NCBI GenBank assembly: GCA_010094025.1 | Contig: ML991895.1 | Span: 1-37,039, forward strand | Length of the DNA stretch: 37,039 nt | Origin: Viridothelium virens | Taxonomy: Eukaryota; Ascomycota; Dothideomycetes; Trypetheliales; Trypetheliaceae | Direction of reading: 5' to 3' | Shown: positions 21,932-32,499 of the stretch, piece by piece | Layout of the letters: the number at the start of each line of letters is the position of its first letter | How positions within the stretch are numbered: the first letter of the stretch is position 1 | Made by a program: the position numbers and the translations under genes | The notes under the pieces: generated by a model | Databases searched by the model: none | Told to the model about the DNA's origin: nothing | Seen by the model: only the letters and a program-made list of their open reading frames with translations

Positions 21932-24925
21932 TCAACCTCCCAGCAGCAACCTCGCCACCCACTTCCCCTCCCAACACCTCGGATCACCTTCTTTCCACTC
22001 CGCCTCAGCCCTCGACCTCAACCACTCGGCGCTCACACCACCACCACACGGTCCAGCACTCCCATCTCCCACCAACCCCTCTCCCAAATTCTCCAACCAC
22101 TCCTTCACCAAACCCTCCGACCCCGCCATCCCTCCCGCACTCCCCCGCCGCGGCTCCGCTTCTCCGATCCCATTGGGTGTACCTGGCGTCTCTACTGCAA
22201 CGAGCTTAGTCCGTCGCTGCGGTGTGGCAGGCGACGATGGCGCAGCGGCAGAGACAGAGGTCTCGGGTCGCAGTTTGGGAGGTAGCCCGCGCATGCGGAG
22301 CAGCATGTAGAGGATGTCGGCGAAGCGCTCCCCCTGTCTGATGTAGTAGCGTGGGGGGCGGTCAAGTGGGTAGCGCGGAAGGGCGGAGGGAGCACCCGGG
22401 CTGTTTGTGCTGGGAGGGGTGTGGGGAGTTGAGTCTTGGAGAAGGGTTGGGGAGGAGGAGGCGGGTTGAGGTCGGAGTGGAGAGGAGGAGGAGGTGGGAT
22501 TGGACGTCGTGGCTGGGGTCTCGTGGGTATAGTTGGGCATTTCGGTGTCGTGCTGTCCTGTAGAGATACCGTTTGTAGGCGTGACTGGAGGTTGTGATTG
22601 TTGTACTGGTTGAGGAGTAGACGGTGGAGGCGGATTTGAGGCGGCAAGGAGCTGTTGAGCAATTTCGCGGTCGGACTGAGGGATATGCTCTAGATTGTTG
22701 GTCAATGGTCCGTCCTGCATGGGAGTGTCATGTGCGGTGTTTGGATCAAATCCATTGCTGTTGACGTATTCAGGCATTGGAGGAGCATTTGGATCCTCCC
22801 AACCTCTGAAGAGGACAGCTACGCGCTCGATGCACGCCAATATAATGACAGCAGCGAGAAAGGTGGAGAAAGGGGAAGAGTAGTGACGCTGTAAAAGGCG
22901 TTTTTCGAGCTCGTTGAGCACAGTCTTACAGAGAGCGGCACAGCGCTTCTCAGTCGCTGCGGCAAGTTGGGATGCTATTAAGATATATGACGGCGAGTCA
23001 GATTGTAGGGGTTGAGTCGATGAGTAGGAGGGCTCAGTAGTATGCTCTGGCAGGTTGAATTGAAGTTGGACAAGGCCAGGTTGGGGCGTTGATAGCGGAT
23101 TGGAGAAGATATTCCATGAAGTCGCGTTGTCGGTGAGGATTTGTGTGCTTACCCAGAGCTCAAGCGCTCTTTGTAAAAGCGTGTCCTACCTCTCATTAGT
23201 CAGGATCGAGGGACACGATGGATGTAAACTTACATTTTGCTCTTGCACGAGCCGTTGAGCTAACAACACTGTAGGCTTCATGAAAGCTGAGGGCTCACGC
23301 TGAAAGAACGTAGATGCTGTGTCTCTTGAATAAAGCTCAATCTTGCCGACGAGATCATCCGCTTCTGCATCCAGCATCTGGAGGTTTGATCCATCCCCTG
23401 GGACATGCGCACCGCCTATCAGCGCCGGATCTATATCGGAATGGGCCAGTTTCTGACTTCTGACAGCATGATAAGTCGTTGCGAGTCCGAGTTCCGGGAA
23501 ATGTGTCGCCTCAATGCGGCCTTGTGATTGTTGAAAGTGAGTTAGAAGTTTGGCGCGGCCAACATCATGAAATGCCAGTACAGTATGAAGATTAGTGGAA
23601 TACAGATTGAACTCCTCAGCTATTCGCGTCCGGATGCAAGGTGACTTCCATAATCTTGCGCTTTCGACATTGACACACGTACTGCAAGGATCATCTCCCG
23701 AGCATGGCTTCTTTAGCATCCTGCATCGTATGCAAGCGCCACGCTTTCGCACATCTTGCACTTCCTTGCGCCTATGATCGGAGAATCGGCCTCTTACTTT
23801 AGGCTTTTGTCTAGTGTGGGTCATACTGATCTCTGGATAGGGTAGCTGTTGTTGATGTGGATTCATCGCAATTGGCCTTGGGTAAGCCGCAACTCCGTTG
23901 CGTAATAATTCTGCCAGCGCATTCTGATTTTGATCGCCCTGCTGTAACTGAGGGTCGATGTTTGAAGCCCAGGATGGTCGTTGTGAAAATGGTTTCTCTG
24001 TCATTGTATTATCGGCTGCACCTACACCCTGCAACGTTGGTTCTGGCTCCATTGTGAGGGTAGAGTTTGATGCCATCTGCTCCTGAAGCTCCTGTGCCGC
24101 AGATGCTGCGATCTCGAGGGGAGAAGGAGTCATCTGTGCGGTTGGCGCAACGCCGGAGGGTGCGCTAGTGACTGCAGGTTGTGGCGAGGTGGATTGAGGA
24201 GGTTCATCGTACATAGGCGGAGGCTGGATTCCGTTCGAGTTCTGCGTTTCTGATGCAATTTGGATTGCTGCCACATCAGCATACATGAGTGCCATCATCG
24301 CCCTTTGGGCCATACCATTTCTAGATGCGCCATGCTCATTTTCTGGGCCTTGTTGAGATGGTTCTTGAACGAGAAAATCTTCTGGCACAAACCCCGTCTG
24401 CATTCCATTTTCCTTTCCGGATATCCGCCTCTCATCCGCGCCGTTGATCTGCTCAGCAAGCGGCCTTCCTGAAAGGTGGAGATGCTGCTGTCGCGACACT
24501 TCTGCCAGGGTCTCGAGCGCAGACATTTCATGAGCAGGCGCTGGCGCATAGCCCAGTTCCATAGATTGACCATTGCTTATTCCATTTTGCTGCTCGTGTG
24601 TAGCGTGAAGATCGTCATTCGAGTGGGTCGGAGTCTGGACAGTCCGAGGCAGCTCATGCGCGCGATGGGAGATCTCAGTCCGTTGCTGGACGCTAAGGCA
24701 AGGACATCGCTTAACAAGGTGGCCGATAAGAGTGTCTATTCTTCCCTTGGGAAACTATGAGCAAATAATTAGGTCTGGTTTCACGAGCTCTCTAACCGAA
24801 CGACGACACTGATTTACCTTTTCACCGCATGAGCGGCACGTGTGCTGATAGCGATTGCTGGCATCCTCAAGCTTCTGGCCTCGTTCAAAATATTCATTGA
24901 TGATTGGATTCGGCTTGCGACCCAT
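21932..24925 (-). CDS. Large transcription factor with BED-like finger and Zn2Cys6 cluster
   Basis: 960 residues in three exons: 24818-24925, 23234-24754 and 21932-23185; introns 24755-24817 and 23186-23233, both phase 0. The start ATG 24925 gives MGRKPNPIINEYFERG, a conserved opening in this fungal family. Residues about 28-64 form a BED-like finger: TCRSCGEK, then FPKGRID, then GHLVKRC; the first intron splits it. A Gln/Pro/Ser-rich stretch follows. The Zn2Cys6 cluster is in mid-protein with Cys377, 380, 387, 393, 396 and 409 (CX2CX6CX5CX2CX12C), after a basic RRKEVQDVRKR. The C-terminal part contains LWVSTQILTDNATSW, a hydrophobic helix AAVIILACIERVAVLF and a disordered Pro/Thr-rich section. 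It is surely a nuclear regulator; targets are unknown. It is divergent from another Zn2Cys6 gene. Confidence 0.88.
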
Positions 24926-25640
24926 ATTCTACAGATAGATGAGTATTAGAACGAGCATTGATGGCTCCAGCGGTGGTTGGTCGGCGGAGTGAGAGAGCAA
25001 AAGGTCGGTTTGGCAAAAAAGAGAGGCAGAATGCTTCAGATCGCCCACCGCCAGAGATTTTAGGGTCGCATATGACGAAAGCGGTATAGACGGCTTGACT
25101 CAGCGTGACTCGGGGGGAACCCCACCAGCCAAATGTCTTGGTGGTGTTTATGGTCCTCAGTTCACCGACAGGCCGAATTCCAAGAACCGAGCTACCCTCC
25201 AGCAATCTCACGGCCATACTATCCCTCATCAGTAGAACAAGTAAATCCTTCACCCAAGTAACATAACTCTTGTTAATATTACTGTATAGAGAAGAGTTCG
25301 CTGGCAGCTGCGGCGCGGCTGGCATCCGATTTCCGATTACTTATATAAACCGTAATGCAACTCCGTGTCAGATACATGTACTGAGAATTGGACTATATTC
25401 ACTAAATCAAAACTGAAAATTTCCTCTTTTGGACAATTGTACTCCGTCCGAAGATAAGGTATCCCTAAGGTACCCTGTCACCCTGTCGTGCCACCCTTGA
25501 TCTCCGAAATGCGGAGAGACGATCCGGGCTGCGGGGCCAAGCTTGGACTATTCTGAGACAATCCACCGCCTCTCCTCCGTACTCGAGCATTCGTTTGGCG
25601 CGTCTTGTGAACACACTGCGCATAGCCGAACACTTTCGCC
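24926..25640. promoter_or_regulatory. Divergent promoter region between two zinc-cluster regulators
   Basis: 715 bp between divergent start codons. A TATA box lies at 25342-25349 for the rightward gene. On the minus strand an ATG-initiated frame of 143 codons (25325 down to 24894) overlaps the leftward gene's start in another frame; it could act as an upstream ORF or be chance. Two GGTA-CC-like direct repeats occur near 25459-25475. Confidence 0.5.
25342..25349 (+). promoter_or_regulatory. TATA box candidate
   Basis: TATATAAA about 290 bp before the start codon of the rightward zinc-cluster gene. If used, it implies a 5' UTR of roughly 260 nt. Confidence 0.4.
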
Positions 25641-28037
25641 ATGGACGACAATCCTGATACGAGCCCTGCTGAGTCCCCAAATACATTGAAACGAAAGGGC
25701 GAAGACAATTCATCGACTCCGAATCCACCGCAACAGCGGGCAAAGAGGAACAGATACATTTCAATTGCTTGGTCTGTCAAGCTAGTGCGCCTTCTCTCCA
25801 CCGACAAACACTGACACTGACTCAGCAATGAATGCAAAAGACGTAAGATTAAATGTAATGGGCAGACGCCTTGCCAGCGATGCGGCAATCTTTCCTTGGA
25901 ATGTTTGTATACACCCAATTGTTGCGGAAATAACTTCAAAGATAGCGAGTAAGATCACAGGCCAGAATGTGCAAACGCTTTCTAAGTTTTTTTTCAGGGA
26001 ATTCAAGCAAATGAACGCGCACATTGCATCACTCCAGGGACAGGTAGAAATCCTCTTCTCCAACCTCAGCGAACTACGAAGCACTATGAGTTCCGATACG
26101 CCCTCTACCAGTGGACTTCTTTATTCGCACAGTCATCAGGACTCCTTGCATTCAACTTCTGCCTCACATTCGCGTGCTAAGTCTGCTTCTAAACACCCGC
26201 GATTCCAGGGACCTACAAGCTCAGCTTTTAGTCTTGGAGTTGCGAAGTCAAGCTTGCAGACAATGGGAATAACAGGGCCCGAAGATGGGGTTGACGATGG
26301 CGCTCTCACACAAGACGGAACTCCAATGGCAAGCCCGGGTCATCGGCCTAAGCCACTGCATCCGGATAAAGATCCCATCTATTCTATCAGTAAAGAGGAA
26401 GCAGTTCGGCTGTGTCATGTCTATGAAGAAGAGATGGGTGTTATGTACCCCGTCATGAACATCAGTTTGATAATACGTCATGCCAATCTCCTATACACCT
26501 TTATGGACGCTGCCACTCGTGCCGGGGTCATCCAAACATCCATGCAAGGAGCCGATGCCATCAGCGACGATAAGACCAATATGCTAAAAATGACCCTTGC
26601 TCTTGCGTTGACATGTGAAGGTAGCGGCCAGAGTGTTCTAGGCCAAAGATTATATGAGTCTGTACGCGACTCGGTAGAAGCTATGCTCTTCGGGCCGGCC
26701 GACTTGATGAGTCTCAGAGTACTTACGCTTTGTGTATGCACCTTTTTTACAATTAGCTAAACGCAGTTTTGCTGACCGCTTCTAGGCAATGTATCATTTT
26801 CAGTGTGATAGTGAGACTTTAGCCTGGCGCCTTATTGGCTTCAGCACACGGCTCTGCATGGAGCTCGGCTTGCACCGACATGAAACATACGATGTATTGT
26901 TCACGGACCCGAATGAGCGAGCGTCAATTGTGAGGCTATTCTGGGCCATTTACGTGCTCGATCGTCGCTGGGCTTTCGGCACCGGCATGCCGTTCGTTCT
27001 TCAGGACGGTGACATAGATCCAGCATTGGATAAGCCAGTAAGGTCCACTACTTCTCATACGCATTGATCCAGATACAGCTGACGCGTTCAAGGGCGATTC
27101 TTCTCCCTATCTCATGGCTATGATTGCTTATAGCAACATCGGCTCCAAAGTTTGGAGATCAGTTGCAAACGTTGACAATAATCGCCAAGATGTGAATCAA
27201 GAAGAAATTGGTTATCTTGACTATCAGATAATACAATGGCACCGATCGATTCCAGAATCACTGAAGTACATACACCCAAGAACTGGCAAAGAACCCGAGA
27301 ATATTACGCGAAGCGTGCAACGTCTCCGCATCGTCCTATATCTTCGTGCCAACCAAATGCGCATACTAATCTACCGACCAGTGCTTCATTCAGCCACTAG
27401 TATCATGGAAAACCGTAGTCATGCCCAGACAGTCGTGGATGTTGCCAAAGACACAGTGCGCGTGCTCACTCATGTCAACCAGACCTCGGATATATATCGC
27501 ACACAGCAAGTACTTTTCAACTATTTCCTCATTTCTGCGCTCGCTGTTATCTTTCTGGCCGTTTCCCACGCACCTGCCCAGTTCAGTAGCCACTGTCGGG
27601 ACGAATTCTACATGGCCCTAGATCTCGTTCGAGGATTTTCAGCAACTTCGTGGGTCTCAAAGCGGCTGTGGAGGACGATCAGAGAGCTTAAGCAAGTCGG
27701 ACCCAAACTGGGACTTGTGTTGCGTCAATCAGCTGTCGACAACGCAGACGCCCACAGCAGTGCAGCCGTAGCCATGGCAGGATTAGCTGGACATCAGATC
27801 GATGAGATGACCCTCTATGGCAACCATGCAGGGAACCACATGGTCAATAGCCCCAATGGCATGGCTAACGATCTAACAAATCTCTTCGAAGCTGCTGGGG
27901 GCTTCTCAAGCTTGTTAAGTTCGAATGGTGGCTCATCCAGTATGAATGGATATTCCGTAACCCAGAACGGAGATAATGGAAGTGCAGGGTTTGGGGGCGA
28001 CGATGAACTATCACGCATTATGAAGGACCTTTTTTAA
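25641..28037 (+). CDS. Zn2Cys6 transcription factor with fungal-specific TF domain
   Basis: 728 residues in five exons: 25641-25771, 25826-25948, 25998-26733, 26786-27037 and 27093-28037. The start ATG 25641 gives MDDNPDTSPAESPN. The first intron splits the first zinc Cys codon (TG, then C). The cluster is ACNECKRRKIKCNGQTPCQR with Cys44, 47, 54, 60, 63 and 70 (CX2CX6CX5CX2CX6C). A coiled linker follows (FKQMNAHIASLQGQVEIL). From about residue 220 to 560 is the fungal-specific regulatory domain (PF04082 type), with CAMYHFQCDSETLAWRLIG and LFWAIYVLDRRWAFGTG. The tail is Asn/Gly/Ser-rich and ends ELSRIMKDLF. It is a nuclear DNA-binding regulator; the regulated pathway cannot be inferred here. 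Confidence 0.92.
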
Positions 28038-28849
28038 TGTGAATCGCCCCCTAAGGGCTAGAACCAGTTCTATGCGTGAAATGAAGCAGAGTACTACTGC
28101 TTCGTTTCTTAAGCTGCAAGCCTCCAGACCCTGGATATCGAGAAGCTCATGTAGCCTAAGTAGAAATTGTTACCAATGTCCAGAGTGAAACACGGATCTC
28201 GACGTTTCAACACGCCACTGCACGTGATGGGAAGGCCAGCCTCGAGGGGCAGCGAGCGCTGAAGGTACCCGGTTCCCGTCTGGAGTGGCAGAACCTAAGC
28301 CGGGCTTCGACCACCGAATCTGCAACAATCACACGAAATGCGTGCCATGCCTTGCACGATCGTTGAGTGCTCCCCATGATCCCCGTGTCGCAATCGCTAG
28401 CTTCGAGAACAACAACTGACGACCGTCACTACGCCTCACTCGTTTGCTCACCTGGCGCACGCACCGTACAGAAGCTGCCCCTCATACAACGGGCAGACAT
28501 GAATTTTTCATAACGACGCGAATGCAGACTATCGCGTATGCCTCTCATCTTGCGGTCTTGACTAGCCGTGTTACATGAAACATTTCCAACGAATCCGAGC
28601 ACGCTTCCCACGAACCGCCCCAGGCTGGAATACTCCCTCGTTCGATAAGACATCTCCTTGATATACCTAGCTTTGCTTTGCTCGCTCAACTTCGACCTCG
28701 CCGGAACCGCCGTCGAGCGGAATTACTCTGAGCTCCCCAATACCGGACAAAGTTGAGCCTAGCTGTGGCTGCTTGGAAGGGCTTGGTGTTGGTCCAAGGC
28801 ATCCATCTGTCCAGCAAAGCACATCTGCTTGCTCGAGTCCGTCGCCAAT
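28038..28849. other. Intergenic, 3' flank of the regulator and 5' region of CK2 beta
   Basis: No supportable gene. A CACGTGA sequence lies near 28221. The right-hand part should hold the casein kinase II subunit promoter and 5' leader, which is C/T-rich close to the start codon. Confidence 0.5.
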
Positions 28850-30046
28850 ATGTCCTCCTCCTCGCAAGAAGTCGCCGACTCTTGGATATCAGCTTTTTGT
28901 AACATCCTAGGTCATGAATACTTTGCGGAAGTTTCAGAGGATTTCATTGAGGATGACTTTAACCTCACCGGTTTACAATCTCAAGTGCCAATGTACAAGG
29001 AGGCTCTGGAGATGATACTGGACGTCGAGCCTGAAGAGGACGACGATTATGAGGAAGACGAGGAAGACGAAGACGAAGATGAGAATGAACCTTTCGGAGC
29101 CGAGTCGGCATTAGGGTACAGAAGAGCAGGCGAACGACGACACATGGGGTTGGGCAAGCTCAATGTCATAGAGGCGTCTGCGGAACTACTCTACGGCCTT
29201 ATTCACCAAAGATACATTACCTCACGACCCGGTATACAGCAAATGGCCGAGAAGTACGATCTCCAACATTTTGGAACGTGTCCACGCGTCTTCTGCAACG
29301 GCTGCAAAGTGCTACCGGTCGGATGCAGCGATACACCCGGACAAGAGACGGTCAAGCTATTCTGCCCGAGCTGTTTAGACATCTACACCCCTCCAAATAG
29401 CCGGTTTCAGACGGTTGACGGTGCGTTCTTTGGGACCACATTTGGATGTCTCTTCTTCATGAGCTTCCCAGAACTCGACATTGGAAACCGTAACAGTGAA
29501 GCTGTCGCCGCCCTCGCGCAACAGCAGGGCCTCCAAATACCAAATATCGGCATGAATGAGAGCAGAAACGCCCAAAGTGGTCAGAACGGCCAGTCGCGTT
29601 CAACTCCAATGCCAGCTGTCGTAAACGGAGTTAGTACGACAAGCCTTGCTCCGGGGCTGGGCCGAGGAAAGATTTACGAGCCAAGAATATACGGATTTCG
29701 AGTCTCGGAACGTGCGAAGTCCGGTCCGCGAATGAAGTGGCTCCGAAGTCGACCGGCGGATGTGCACGAGCTTGATGAAGCACGGAGATTCTTCGAGGAG
29801 AATGGTGCCGAGGATCAGACGGTCCTTGACGAGGGTGAAGAGGAGGATGAAGAGGATGTGGATGCTGTGGAGGATGGAGATGCGGAGGCAGACCAAATCA
29901 TGCCAGATCAAGAGCAGAGTCAAACATTGCCGGTTGAAAGACGGAAGAAGGCGCCCATGAGGCGGAGAAGAGAACCATATGCAGTCAATGGCACGGGTGC
30001 CAATGGTAGTCCAATGGATACGAATGGGACGGGCAACGGAGGATGA
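28850..30046 (+). CDS. ckb1: Casein kinase II regulatory (beta) subunit
   Basis: Intronless, 398 residues. The frame extends upstream to a TTG; the ATG at 28850 (MSSSSQEVADSW) is the first proper start. SWISAFCNILGHEYFAEV and DFIEDDFNLTGL match the N-terminal CK2 beta domain. Residues about 59-81 are an unbroken acidic run. The zinc-binding dimerisation site has Cys144 and 149 (CPRVFC) and Cys172 and 175 (FCPSC). DGAFFGTTFGCLFFMSFPEL and YGFRVSERAK complete the fold. The tail from about 320 is acidic, then ends in a basic KKAPMRRRR stretch. CK2 beta dimerises, recruits catalytic alpha subunits and sets substrate choice. Fungal beta subunits often carry such acidic insertions. Confidence 0.95.
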   Translation: MSSSSQEVADSWISAFCNILGHEYFAEVSEDFIEDDFNLTGLQSQVPMYKEALEMILDVEPEEDDDYEEDEEDEDEDENEPFGAESALGYRRAGERRHMGLGKLNVIEASAELLYGLIHQRYITSRPGIQQMAEKYDLQHFGTCPRVFCNGCKVLPVGCSDTPGQETVKLFCPSCLDIYTPPNSRFQTVDGAFFGTTFGCLFFMSFPELDIGNRNSEAVAALAQQQGLQIPNIGMNESRNAQSGQNGQSRSTPMPAVVNGVSTTSLAPGLGRGKIYEPRIYGFRVSERAKSGPRMKWLRSRPADVHELDEARRFFEENGAEDQTVLDEGEEEDEEDVDAVEDGDAEADQIMPDQEQSQTLPVERRKKAPMRRRREPYAVNGTGANGSPMDTNGTGNGG

Positions 30047-30575
30047 GAATTGCGCAATGAGTGATGCTGGATGGAAACGAATGTTCACACTTGTTGGAGA
30101 CGGTAGGGAGAATCTTTCCGAGTCCTGGTTCTTTCGATTCTTTTCCCTGGCTGCTTTCTCAATGCATCCGGCTAGCGGGGTTCAGGGGTAACCTAGGGTG
30201 GCCAAATAGTGCTTCTTCTTCTCCTAAGCATATTACAATATCAACTCAATGAATATGTGTATTCTGCTTGGATTTACGAATCGCAGTACACGTCTCCGAA
30301 TTTGCCACTCGTGAACAACATTGCGCGATACCTGACGACGTGGCTGTCTCGTCCAGGGACTGAGACGTCCAAAGGTGGGAAAGTCCATAGATCTTCAGAC
30401 TGAACCCACTTGCACAGAGCGCCCGCGCCCCTAGAGATATGACCCAATCAGCCAATGTTGTGTCTCGCTCTACCATTTCTCCATAAGGCTATCCCACTAT
30501 TGGCTCGGACCTCTTGGCATCAATCCTGTCGTCGCTTTCCTACTCGGCCGGACTGAAACTCGATAAATCACAGCC
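30047..30575. other. Intergenic, CK2 beta 3' flank and promoter of the CCDC25/Jlp2 gene
   Basis: No gene seen. Both neighbours are on the plus strand, so this contains one terminator region and one promoter. No repeat or clear TATA box. Confidence 0.5.
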
Positions 30576-31613
30576 ATGGTTTATTATTTCACTAGCAGTG
30601 TTGTATCACCTTCAGCTTTCCTGTATGTTGGCAAAGACAAAGTAGAAAGTAAGAGTCAAAAGGCCTTCCCTGACAGGTTGATGCTAAAGACAGCACAGAT
30701 GAAGAGCTCATCAAATACGGTCTAGAAGAGGATGTCTGGTGCGCGTTGACTTGACCTTTCCCATTTGTGAAATTACAAATCTAATGCTAGATGAAAGGGT
30801 ACGTTCTATAAGTAGCGCATGGTGACTGAATCCATTTTGCCAATCAACAATTTTAGTTTCATGTTGATAATCTGTCGAGTGCACATGTCTACCTCCGAAT
30901 GAGAGAAGAAGAGACTTGGGATTCAATCCCAAAGGAGCTGGTTCAGGACTGTGCACAACTAACAAAAGCCAATTCGATCGATGGTATGCCAGCTATCTCC
31001 CATTCTCATGTAATTGTTTTAGGAGCTTTTCATTCATCCTCTATGCAGGAAACAAGAAAGACAATATCACCGTCATCTATACCCCTTGGTCCAACCTGAG
31101 AAAGGACGGCAGTATGGCTGTGGGCCAGGTCAGCTTCCACGACCCTAAAAAGGTTCAAACTTCTCCCCAGTCTACATGGTGCTCCCCTAACCAGTTTGCC
31201 TTGATGATCAGGTGAAGAAAGTCCATGTCCCGCACCGAGAGAACCCAATCGTCAATCGTCTGAACAAGACCAAAGTCGAGAAATTCCCAGATCTTCGGCA
31301 GGAAAAGGACGACCGTGAGAAGGAGCTGCGACGAAAGGATCGTACAGCGCAGCAGGCACGGGTAAGTCCTCTTCTGCTTCTTCTTCTCTTTCTTTTTTTG
31401 TACTTCCTTTTTATCCAGGGCACTGTCTTCTTAATTATAGCATCGAGCTGATTGATGGCGCAATAGCAAAAAGAAGAAGCGCGGATAGCGAAGGAGCGCA
31501 AGGAAAAGGCCTACCAGCGGGACCATGCCTACGACGACTTGCATTCCGAGGAAGCCGTAGCATCTTCGAGCAATCAAGAACGGGATGCGAATTTTGAGGA
31601 TGACTTCATGTAG
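30576..31613 (+). CDS. jlp2: CCDC25/Jlp2-family protein (NFACT-R / DUF814 domain)
   Basis: 213 residues in seven exons: 30576-30648, 30699-30738, 30798 alone, 30857-30983, 31049-31152, 31212-31361 and 31467-31613. The start gives [20 protein letters not shown]. Then come [29 protein letters not shown] and [17 protein letters not shown], the NFACT-R domain of the CCDC25 family, and a basic, highly charged coiled coil ([19 protein letters not shown]) ending FEDDFM. Length fits the family (about 210). Between DV and FHVD the frame closes only if a lone G at 30798 is an exon between two introns of 59 and 58 nt; it completes the conserved Trp38 codon. The related NFACT-R domain of Rqc2-type proteins is linked to ribosome quality control; the fungal role here is not established. 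Confidence 0.88.
30739..30856 (+). other. Two introns flanking a one-nucleotide exon (or twin intron)
   Basis: Intron A, 30739-30797, has donor GTGCGC, branch TCTAATG and acceptor AAAG. The single exon base is G at 30798. Intron B, 30799-30856, has the good donor GTACGT, a branch-like GTGACTGA and acceptor TTTTAG. Removing the whole 118 nt as one intron joins TG to TTT and runs into TGA within 16 codons. Confidence 0.6.
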
Positions 31614-31884
31614 GTGCTTATCATCGCCGGCCGCGTTCGGACACGGGCTTTTGCTTTCAAATCCCATTCTTCCTGCGGTCATCCCCCTATAGCCATACCA
31701 AATTTTCAGATTGTCCTATGCTTTGGCTTTATCAAGCCGGGAAACAGGTGCCCATGCTGCCATTCATCAATCGCAAAGTATGATTGAAATGGTCGTAGGA
31801 TGTTCGTCTGAGCTTCAATTCGTCCCACATACTGAGTAGGATGTGAGTAATAGGAATTATATTGAGTTAGGTCCTGTGTACGTA

Positions 31885-32169
31885 CTACTTGTTGCTAGGA
31901 GGGGGAAATGCTGGCTGCTCTTGATTCCACCACACATGGAGGAGATTCTTCAGGATCTTATGCTCGAGGCCTTTTTCTCGGGCTGCGCCATTGAGAAATT
32001 CGAGTGTCTTGTCTATTCTGGCTTGATCGAATTCTTCCCGACTCGTTTTGCGAAAGGCTTGTCTCAGACGATTGCGTAGGGTGAAGCGCTGAGGTTTTGC
32101 ATATTGTACTGCTCGCAAGCCATGCTGATAAAGACGACGATAAGCGAAAGTGATTTCTTTGGTAGTCAT
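31885..32169 (-). CDS. Small LYR-like protein, fungal DUF1763-type
   Basis: Intronless, 94 residues, starting at ATG 32169 (MTTKEITFAYRRLYQHGLRA). The N-terminal helix with YRRLY...LRAVQYAKP resembles the LYR fold of small mitochondrial proteins, followed by RFTLRNRLRQAFRK, FDQARIDKTLEFLNGAA and KGLEHKILKNLLHVWW. The protein is strongly basic. From memory this matches a fungal family listed as DUF1763; the family number should be treated as tentative. LYR-type proteins often assist mitochondrial complexes or ribosomes, but no partner can be named here. It is convergent with the CCDC25/Jlp2 gene (271 bp apart) and divergent from the DUF2293 gene. Confidence 0.8.
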   Translation of the reverse strand: MTTKEITFAYRRLYQHGLRAVQYAKPQRFTLRNRLRQAFRKTSREEFDQARIDKTLEFLNGAAREKGLEHKILKNLLHVWWNQEQPAFPPPSNK

Positions 32170-32499
32170 GGACGTTGCTGCGTCGTTTTCACCACCTGCA
32201 AAGTTCGTGCCTCGAACAACTCGACGCGTCCAAGAGCACGGGACAATTTCGGCATATTCCGGCCGAACAAGTTCCGGGGGTTGTTCATCACCTCATCGCT
32301 CGGACATCCTCCGTCGCACTTCCTTCCTACTTCCTGCAACGACCTCACGTTGTGGGGCTGACTGTAGTCTCTCTTCATGAAGAGCGCCTCTTGCTCTCTC
32401 CTGTAGGTGCTAACAATGGAGTACGCAGCTACTAACGAGTGACTTACTGTAGCCCTTGAAGACAGAACAGTGAAAGAATAGGTCTAACTTATCAAGGTT
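32170..32499. promoter_or_regulatory. Divergent promoter region, LYR-like and DUF2293 genes
   Basis: 330 bp between divergent start codons. No gene or clear TATA box. Both promoters and 5' leaders must lie here. Confidence 0.5.

Noticed and set aside
22192-22662. Long Pro/Leu/Arg-rich frame inside the zinc-cluster gene
   Set aside because: It is a shadow of the real coding frame in a C/G-skewed, low-complexity region and matches nothing recognisable.
30731-30745. Use of donor GTCTGG or a GC donor to fix the CCDC25/Jlp2 frame with one intron
   Set aside because: GTCTGG would delete the conserved Val-Trp, and the GC option has a poor consensus and adds a Cys. The two-intron reading keeps the conserved residues and normal intron sizes.
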